Source: Collybiopsis luxurians FD-317 M1
Taxonomy: Eukaryota; Basidiomycota; Agaricomycetes; Agaricales; Omphalotaceae
Assembly (NCBI GenBank): GCA_000827265.1
Contig: KN834764.1
Span: forward strand, 198,387-262,386
DNA length: 64,000 bases
Reading direction: 5' to 3'
Below are positions 59,770 to 64,000 of this stretch, piece after piece. Both the position numbers and the translations under genes were made by a program. The notes beneath the pieces were generated by a model, which saw only the letters and a program-made list of their open reading frames with translations, ran no database searches and was not told where the DNA came from. The first letter of the stretch is position 1; every line of letters starts with the position of its first letter.

Positions 59770-61289
59770 ATGACACGAACCGCCATAATGCGCCCGAGTC
59801 TCGCCCTCAGGACCTCTTACGAGGATGTAGGTCGTTCTTTATCGACTGACAAACCCATAGCTCATTGGTTCTATTGTAGAGAACACCTGAACCAAATTCG
59901 CCAGCTAGTTTGGCTTCCTCGATACCAACAATCTACTCTCCTTTGACTCCAGACGATAACGAACCGTTTTCATTCCATGCGAAAGAGGCTTCGGACGATG
60001 TGTTCATGAGCTATACAAAGCCAAGAGGTATTCAATCCGAATGTTCGTCAAGCACACTTATACTCATCCGTCCTCTTCAACAGAGTACTTTACCAGGTTG
60101 CAATTGAACGAAGGTCGAACCTATCTTCCTCCGCTTTCCGAAGTCTCATCGGACAAGGTGTGAACTCCATGCATATATTTGTCCCGGCGATTTTTGTCTA
60201 AAACGCTTCTGCATTCCCTGAAAGGATTCAATATACTCTCAGGATAGTGCATGCGTCGTTTACACGTCTAAGCCGCGACCTTTACCCGGGCCCAACCCCA
60301 GTATTACCCCAAAGTCGACATTGACATTTGCTGCCATTTGGGATCCGGATCATGGCCTGTCGGCGTTTTCCAACAACAAACTCATTGGACAGGAAGGTCC
60401 GTCGAAAGTGGAGGATGATGACCGCTCGAATTGGATGCAGGAAGTGGAGGAGAATGCGTATCTTTCCGCTTTCTATTATTCTGACCATCCGGATTGTGAA
60501 CCGCATCTAGTAAGTTTGGTTACCTTATTTGATATCCCTATCGCCGTTTCTGAGTGATATACCTAGACCTCACGCTTCTCTACTACCACCACATCCACAT
60601 CCAACTATATCGAGGTTGATTTTGGTGCAGAGGACGAAAGAGCTTTCTCGGAATCCCAGGGGCGAGAACAAGGAATGGATCTTCTTCCTGGGGACATCCA
60701 TCCTGCTTGGATACCTCAGATATTCACTGTAGGATACACCAAACCGCCGTCGTCTGGCCCTGACCGCCCTGAAATATCGGAACCGTTTCAGCTTACTCCG
60801 ATGAGACGTGAAGAGCTGACACGCCACAACACCTTCCCCGGACGGTTCTCGCCGATCTCAAGTTATAAATCATCTTCATCTCTGTTTTCGGGGTCGAGAT
60901 CGATTTCAGTTTCGGCTACGACGGCAGACTCTCCTAAGAGTGCGAATTCGTCACCGACATCGTCTCTGCGAAGGGGATTAAGCTTCGGCTCCGGTCTCAG
61001 TCGAGAGGGTAGTCATCCTTTTCAGATTCGGTCCCCCAAATCAACGCATGCTGCTCTGAACTCCGAAGACGAGCTACCGGAACAATCTACCAGTCCTACT
61101 ATATTGAACAGTGTTCTCTCGTCCCCATCTTCTTGCCCGAGCACTCCGACGCGTCGCCCGAGTAAAGTCATTTCAGTTCTTGGAAAGTTGAAGAGTCCGA
61201 AGAAGGGACAGATGGATGGGTCTTGGGTCTTCGTCGACGTCGAGGTGACCTCCAGGATTCATCAACGTGTGGTTAACGAGTCGGTTTGA
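59770..61289 (+). CDS. Tandem paralogue B, Ser-rich protein of unknown function
   Basis: The ATG at 59770 begins MTRTAIMRPSLALRTSYED. The exons between there and about 60167 are not settled: one frame reads EYFTRLQLNEGRTYLPPL and SEVSSDK up to a GTGTGA donor. Then 60243-60509 and 60567-61289 are firm and in phase. Shared blocks with gene A are PKSTLTFAAIWDPDHGLSAF and the end MDGSWVFVDVEVTSRIHQR. In between are EVDFGAEDERAFSESQGR, AWIPQIFTVGYTKP and a long Ser-rich part with many SP sites (SFGSGLSREGSHPF, SVLSSPSSCPSTPTRRPSK, GKLKSPKKG). Proline-directed phosphorylation is plausible. Function unknown. Confidence 0.6.
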
Positions 61290-61563
61290 AGTTACAGGGT
61301 AACCTCAATTCTCCATAAGGAAGCAACTTATTTACGCTCATAGACGGTTCTGCTTTCTTTTCAATTTCCCATTATGCCAAATTATGCCTTGTATTGTACT
61401 CAGTCTCATATTTACTTATTTTCAGAGAAATATAATACCCCAAGGGCGAAATAACGTGGCGGGGAGACGGCTCGGAGCAGGACTTTGATCCGCCGCGCTA
61501 TGTACCTTGAACTTTGTTTTCTCGAATAGCGTGGCAAATCTTCTTCATCTTCCACATCGTTCA

Positions 61564-62226
61564 ATGTCCAACAATGCCAGTGGCGACGTCGCTGAGGAAT
61601 CCAGCAGCCTCATACCGGGCTCACTGTACGCCCTACTGTCATATCGCGGTGAGCTCCAGTTTCGCGAATCCATTTGACGATGCACTAAGGACTGGGAGAT
61701 ACTCAGGCGAACTCGGAGCTTGGGAATGGAGCTTTCTCTTCCCGAATCCAGCGGTAGAACCAGTCGGAAAGGAAGGAACATTATTCTATGTCAAAATAAT
61801 GACTTCAAACAATACTAAACCATACTGGAAATTCTCAATGGACACGGTAGACATTCTTTCGTCTCCGGAAGCGGTTGCGCTCGTGAAATTATCAGATATC
61901 GCGGATCTGGGTTCGTACAACGACATTGTGTCCGAGAATGGGCTCTGTCCGATGTTCAAAGTCGTCGAGATTCCTGCTGCGGGTTTGATTCCGAAGGACT
62001 TTAGTTCAAGATCTTGGTTCTTAGACGTGATGGGTAGCCTGGCTGATTGCGGCGTTTGTCAGTGCGACGATGTTTGGCTGCTGGAACGGGAGATACGCAG
62101 ATACGCGTTTAGTGCGATGGACAAGTATATGCAAAATCGAGGTATGTAAGCGGCCCTTCGAGTAACTTTATTTTGCTCATGTTCGGTTTAGGATACACCG
62201 TCTTTGTCGCGGAGAAAAGTTCATGA
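61564..62226 (+). CDS. Conserved small basidiomycete protein of unknown function (184 aa)
   Basis: Exons 61564-61648, 61707-62141 and 62192-62226, all in phase. It starts MSNNASGDVAEESSSLIPGS and then LYALLSYRG. The core has GAWEWSFLFPNPAV, EGTLFYVKIMTS, WKFSMDTVDILSSPEAVALV, DFSSRSWFLDVMGSL and EREIRRYAFSAMDKYM, and it ends GYTVFVAEKSS. The order of these blocks matches a family common in mushroom genomes with no assigned role. It has no signal peptide or helix, and is probably a soluble globular protein. Confidence 0.7.
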
Positions 62227-62384
62227 CCATCTGTGCGTGATTCCTCGTAATTCTGCTCAGTCTCAGTCTCACCGTTTCTCTAGTGAAGGATATACCCGAT
62301 AACCAGATTCCCTGCGATCTGCTTTATCCATACTCTGTATACTCCATTATTAATCTCGTCGAAACAATATACTCGATGTAATCA

Positions 62385-63692
62385 CTATTTCCTCCAGCTC
62401 ATCCTCACCGATGAGACGAACACCGCGACCTGTTTCTCTTTCGTACCCCCAGTAAACCAGGCAAACAATGTGTTCTTGTGTTTGGCCATTATAGGCTCCT
62501 GCATGACCTTGTGCGCGAAACGCCTCTTCGCTTCGGCGTCCTTGGTCCCAATACATTCGCCATATCCAGCCTCTGTCAGCTGGCCTATAGCCGTCCGAAG
62601 CTCTTTCTCAGCTACTGCGAATAGATTTTCGGCCTCGGTCCACATTTCCGTCAACCTAATCACCCACTTTTCGCCTCCAAAATCGTCTGCGATTCTCCGG
62701 GCCCCATCAAAGTAAGCTTCCCTCTCCTGTGCCATCCTCCGGTCGACCACCGTCTCATCAAACGTATATATCATTCCCCTCTTCCTTCTGTAAACCTCCG
62801 CCAGCTCATTCGGGTTGTTGTGAAAGTTTTTAGATTTGATCAAATCGAGATAGGACTCGAACTTGACCTTGATTCGCTGGGGATGCAAGGGGGATGAAGA
62901 GAGGTAGAATTTCACCACGAAGCCTTCTTCGTTCACTCTGTTCATCCTGCGTATAGCTGACAGGTCGGTTATAGGTATATCATGATTCGTCGGTCTCGGA
63001 AATGGGTATACCGACCAGTCAAAGTCTGGTGGAGGCTCGGAACCGTCTTTGCCGATTATGGAAAGAAGGACCAGGTCCTTGTACTCGTATCGGACGTGGG
63101 TAGGGTTCTTAGGGTGTATAAGTTCAAAGACGTATGTTTTATCTCTGGATAGAATAGATGAAGTGCTGAGTCTTATCATGGGGTACTTTTCGTCTAGGAT
63201 TTCTTGCGCCATCTCAACGTGGACGCTGTCGAAACGCGATTTGGATGTTAATATCCATTGGTGTTGATAGTGGAACATTGTGATGATGCTCCCGTCGAGT
63301 TTTTCTTCTACTCTCGTTTCTGAGAATAGCGGGCCATCTGGAGCTTGTGTTTCAGCTAGGATAGCTTTATACGCGTCTCCCTCATCCCAGTTAAAAAACT
63401 TTGAGAAGGCCCTAGAGACGACTGCCCCAGTGTCCCGTTCGACCACTAGAACTCGAGCTGCCATGGTCAGGTCATCCCATTGACGATTCCATTCGGCGTC
63501 ATTGGTGTAGTTGAGGATGTATATGGGTAGCGAAGGGTGCGGGGAGGATTTGAGCAGGGTGAGTTGTTTGCTTTTGATCGTCTGGGGAGACAGGTATTTA
63601 CGTATTCGGGCAGGGGATATGTTCAGGGATGTACGGGCGTCCGATTGAGGGAGAGCCATCGTCCCGTTCTTTGGCGAGATCGCTTCGGGCAT
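62385..63692 (-). CDS. T4 RNA ligase 1-type RNA ligase (435 aa)
   Basis: A single exon with the ATG at 63690-63692. It has the nucleotidyltransferase motifs in order: EEKLDGS (motif I, Lys as AMP acceptor), the upstream SRAFSKFFNWDEGDAY typical of the Rnl1 group, KTYVFELIHPKNP (motif IIIa), NEEGFVVKF (motif IV) and RIKVKFESY (motif V). The ligase seals 5'-phosphate and 3'-hydroxyl RNA ends using ATP, as in repair of nicked tRNA. The C-terminal 120 residues are alpha-helical in character (AQEREAYFDGARRIADDFG). There is no targeting signal and no neighbouring kinase or phosphatase gene. Confidence 0.85.
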   Translation of the reverse strand: MPEAISPKNGTMALPQSDARTSLNISPARIRKYLSPQTIKSKQLTLLKSSPHPSLPIYILNYTNDAEWNRQWDDLTMAARVLVVERDTGAVVSRAFSKFFNWDEGDAYKAILAETQAPDGPLFSETRVEEKLDGSIITMFHYQHQWILTSKSRFDSVHVEMAQEILDEKYPMIRLSTSSILSRDKTYVFELIHPKNPTHVRYEYKDLVLLSIIGKDGSEPPPDFDWSVYPFPRPTNHDIPITDLSAIRRMNRVNEEGFVVKFYLSSSPLHPQRIKVKFESYLDLIKSKNFHNNPNELAEVYRRKRGMIYTFDETVVDRRMAQEREAYFDGARRIADDFGGEKWVIRLTEMWTEAENLFAVAEKELRTAIGQLTEAGYGECIGTKDAEAKRRFAHKVMQEPIMAKHKNTLFAWFTGGTKEKQVAVFVSSVRMSWRK

Positions 63693-64000
63693 GTTGTGGT
63701 GGGGAACGGCGATCGTTGGAGAAAGATTATGCGGCTCATTTATACTACGATAGCCCGTCGCAATGACTCCGATGAACAGGATTGTGACTCGGCAGTGGTT
63801 TCAACAGGTTTCAACTGGGTGAGTACAGCCTCTCGCATCGGTCATCGGTTTATGGATAGGAAGCTGGAAAACTTGACATCTCTGCATTCTTACTCTATAC
63901 GGGCGGGAGTCGGCAAGTCATCCTGCAGTGCGACGAGGCAGCCCGCTTTTCAATGTTCAGTCTGAACGCCTATCTCTTGTTCACCAACTTTCGTCATTCC
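63693..64000. other. Upstream region of the RNA ligase gene
   Basis: Presumed promoter of the ligase gene. No gene or clear element is seen up to the window end. Confidence 0.4.

Overview
The window looks like nuclear DNA of a basidiomycete mushroom-type fungus (Agaricomycetes). Genes are compact and cut by many short introns of 48-60 bases with GT-AG borders. Several products belong to families typical of that group: a degenerate WW-domain membrane protein, an NB-ARC/TPR STAND protein, caspase-like and TPR-CHAT proteins, a CPL1-like secreted protein, and an Snf1 kinase. No rRNA, tRNA or CRISPR array was recognised. Exon models below were built by hand and checked for phase continuity.

Positions 1-27,700 are accessory, repeat-rich and duplicated. 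The window opens inside the 3' end of an NB-ARC/TPR-type gene (3-344). A complete paralogue lies at 12,496-15,624, and the two share about 400 bases of 3' flank. Around them are three copies of a non-coding repeat (768-3,450; 6,833-7,780; 16,057-17,000), hairpin elements, and a 370-base polypyrimidine tract followed by a 200-base polypurine tract. A two-exon gene of unknown function (17,658-19,029) is intact in one copy; four broken copies lie at 8,672, 10,797, 20,094 and 27,440. At 20,815-21,393 is a striking protein made almost entirely of seven near-identical 25-26 residue repeats.

Positions 22,600-46,900 are more ordinary: a seven-helix membrane protein with a repetitive tail, a small CxxC protein, a CPL1-like secreted protein, a cysteine-rich anchored protein, a two-finger C2H2 regulator, the Snf1/AMPK catalytic subunit, a four-helix membrane protein, an Old Yellow Enzyme flavoprotein and a WW-type membrane protein.

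Positions 48,800-55,900 hold a tail-to-tail pair: a caspase-like protease with a long novel C-terminus, and a protein with 21 TPRs and a CHAT peptidase domain. With the NB-ARC/TPR protein upstream, the window carries three STAND- or caspase-related parts that in other organisms act in intracellular recognition and programmed death. Positions 57,500-63,700 end with two tandem paralogues of unknown function, a small conserved basidiomycete protein and a T4 Rnl1-type RNA ligase.
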